From Stomorhina lunata (lineage: Eukaryota > Arthropoda > Insecta > Diptera > Rhiniidae): a DNA stretch of 64,000 bases. A program made the translations under genes and the position numbers. Position 1 is the stretch's first letter. Each line of letters begins with the position of its first letter. The stretch spans positions 115,739,248-115,803,247 of the forward strand of contig OW121741.1 of assembly GCA_933228675.1 (NCBI GenBank), given 5' to 3'. Under the pieces are notes generated by a model. It was not told the origin of the DNA. It worked only from the letters and a program-made list of their open reading frames with translations, and searched no databases. Positions 62,400-64,000 of the stretch are shown one piece after another.

Positions 62400-64000
62400 T
62401 TATCCTTGACTCCCAGTGGAGCATAGGGCCTCAACCATCCTTTTATATCGAACTTTATTGCAAGATGTTAGGCATACATCATTCCACGAATAGTTTGCTG
62501 CTTGTTACTCCGCATCAATTGACCTTCTCCACGTTCTAGCAGGTGCACCAACACGACGGCCGCTTCCTTGTGAATTCCAACGAAGCGCTTATCGAGCAAT
62601 GTTGGTATTGGCCTTCGAAGTGTGTAGCCTATCCATCGCCATTTTCATTGACATACCTCTATAGAAGAAGGGATTTGGTTTGTAGCGTTTAGTAGATCTT
62701 CATTTCTTATGCGGTTTGGCCACCATAAATTAAGGATTTGCCGCAAGCATTTGCTTTCAAAGGTTTGTAGGCGCTTATCGATGGCATTTGTGCGTTTCCA
62801 AATTTTGCAGCCGTAATACAAGATGAACTTGACATTCGAGTTATATATTCGTAACTTAGTTGTTGTTGATATTTGCCGAGATTTCCATATACAATAGTTC
62901 GGAGATTGCCGTATGCAGATTTTGCCTTAATAATATGTCATTCAATATCCTCATCGGCGCTACCTTTTGTAGATACCAAACTGCCAAGATAATTAAAGGT
63001 ACCTACACATCCAATACCCTCGTTATACACATTGATGTGTGGCGACGGGTTTGCGCCATAGCCTCCAGGCATAATCTTTGTCTTGGAAATATTGATTTCC
63101 AGTCCAGCTGCCCGAGATTCAACAGTAATAGCGCTAGTGTTTTCTTGAAGGTGAGCTGGTCTTTGGCTTAGAAGATATACGCCATTGGCGTATTCCAAGT
63201 CCCCGAGTTGCTTAAATGGTGTCCATTGGATACCACGTCTACCATTCAGTGCCGTGCGCATTATATTGTCGATGACAAGGATAAAAAGTATAGGTGATAA
63301 TATACATCCTTGTCTTACTCCAGTAGTAACTTCGAGCGGATTAGACAATTTACCTTTATGTAGAAACCGGCATTTTCGTTGGCATGTTACGGTTTTCTAA
63401 AACTCTCCATAGATAGCACCTGTTCACACTGTCGAAGGCCTTCATAAATTTGATAAACGCTAGATAAATGGGGGTGAGGAATTCATTACATTGCTCCAGT
63501 ACTATTCTTACTTTGTTGATTAGATTAACACAAGATCTATTCTCTCGGAATCCAAACTGATTTTCGCGGAGTGTTTCAGAAACAGCGTCAGACATTCTAT
63601 TGAAAATTACTCGACTTAGTATTTTGCTCGGTATTGGAAGAAGTGTTATTCTCCTGTAGTTATTGCAGTCTTTAGAGTCACCTTTTTTTTATTTTGACTA
63701 GTATACCTTCTTTCCAGGAGGCTGGCAGAGCTTCCTCCTCTAATATTTTATGTACAAATGGGTGACACAGTCTCGCCGATCCTTTAACGTCACATAAAAG
63801 CATCTCCGCTGATATATTGTCATTGCCCGGGGCCTTGTTATGCTTAAGGCTTTTAATGGCATTCTTCACTTCTTGTATTGTTGGTGGGCTCTCTGAAATT
63901 CCACTGAATAAACAGTCATGGTTGGTTTCATTTTTCACTTCCGTCAGCGCCTCTAATCCAATGGGATTGTTTAATGTTGACTGGAAGTGTTCCGTCCATC
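62400..64000 (-). pseudogene. Non-LTR retrotransposon ORF, reverse transcriptase and C-terminus, inactivated
   Basis: The minus strand enters from the right edge. In order it carries: EALTEVKNETNHD, PTIQEVKNAIKSLKHNKAPG and ISAEML (start of the RT domain); NNYRRITLLPIPSKILSRV; QFGFRENRSCVNLI; AFIKFMKAFDSVNR; TTGVRQGCILSPILF; a LEYANGVYLLSQR block; GLEINISKTKIM; FNYLGSLVSTKGSADEDIE; then WRWIGYTLRRP, ALRWNSQGSGRRVG and VEALCSTGSQG before a stop at 62400-62402. It needs at least four frame changes. The first catalytic aspartate is lysine (IKF at about 63450) and the YADD box reads YANG (63181-63192), so it cannot work. The C-terminal WRWIGHTLRR...GRP pattern resembles RTE/BovB-like elements; the clade is tentative. 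The endonuclease would lie beyond the edge. Confidence 0.85.

Overview
The window looks like nuclear DNA of a higher (cyclorrhaphan) fly. It is extremely AT-rich, full of short dispersed transposon families, and has tiny GT-AG introns. I see no rRNA, no confident working tRNA and no recognisable conserved host gene. It reads as intergenic or giant-intron sequence. Nearly everything I can support is mobile DNA, its debris or tandem satellite. One candidate small two-exon gene of unknown function lies at 235-986.

Layout. 0.2-1.0 kb: candidate 81-aa gene. 1.8-4.3 kb: piggyBac-like element flanked by TTAA, with a decayed minus-strand transposase and a nested TIR element carrying tRNA-like promoter boxes. 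4.78-5.16 kb: hAT-type MITE with an 8-bp target duplication. 7.0-7.9 kb: second piggyBac-like element with a truncated transposase. 9.0-11.1 kb and 19.4-20.5 kb: related dispersed repeats, partly in opposite orientation. 30.6-31.5 kb: dead mariner. 32.0-33.4 kb: third piggyBac-like family, a fold-back with a tetranucleotide satellite at its centre. 49.4-51.4 kb: element with long terminal inverted repeats. 54.3-56.7 kb: piggyBac C-terminal relic, then a dispersed repeat that splits a short tandem array. 59.0-60.0 kb: a fold-back and a tiny mariner-type MITE. 62.4-64.0 kb: non-LTR retrotransposon with an inactivated reverse transcriptase, running off the right edge.

Seven satellite arrays (12.3-14.1, 15.2-16.9, 22.3-24.5, 26.0-28.7, 34.75-37.7, 43.1-45.8 and 47.0-48.5 kb) cover roughly a quarter of the window. 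Their units are 28-31 bp and share A-tract and palindromic cores. The arrays at 34.75-37.7 and 43.1-45.8 kb are the same family in opposite orientation.

The most notable object lies between those two arrays: an apparently complete DNA transposon at 38080-41837. It has 21-bp perfect TIRs, an ATAT target duplication and repeated subterminal motifs. Its three-exon gene can be read without a stop into a 708-residue transposase-like protein with a candidate DDD triad. The 4-bp duplication and triad suggest a Sola-type element, but the superfamily is an inference. The gene would make the transposase, and the TIRs plus subterminal motifs would be its DNA targets. It is the only element here that looks potentially autonomous.
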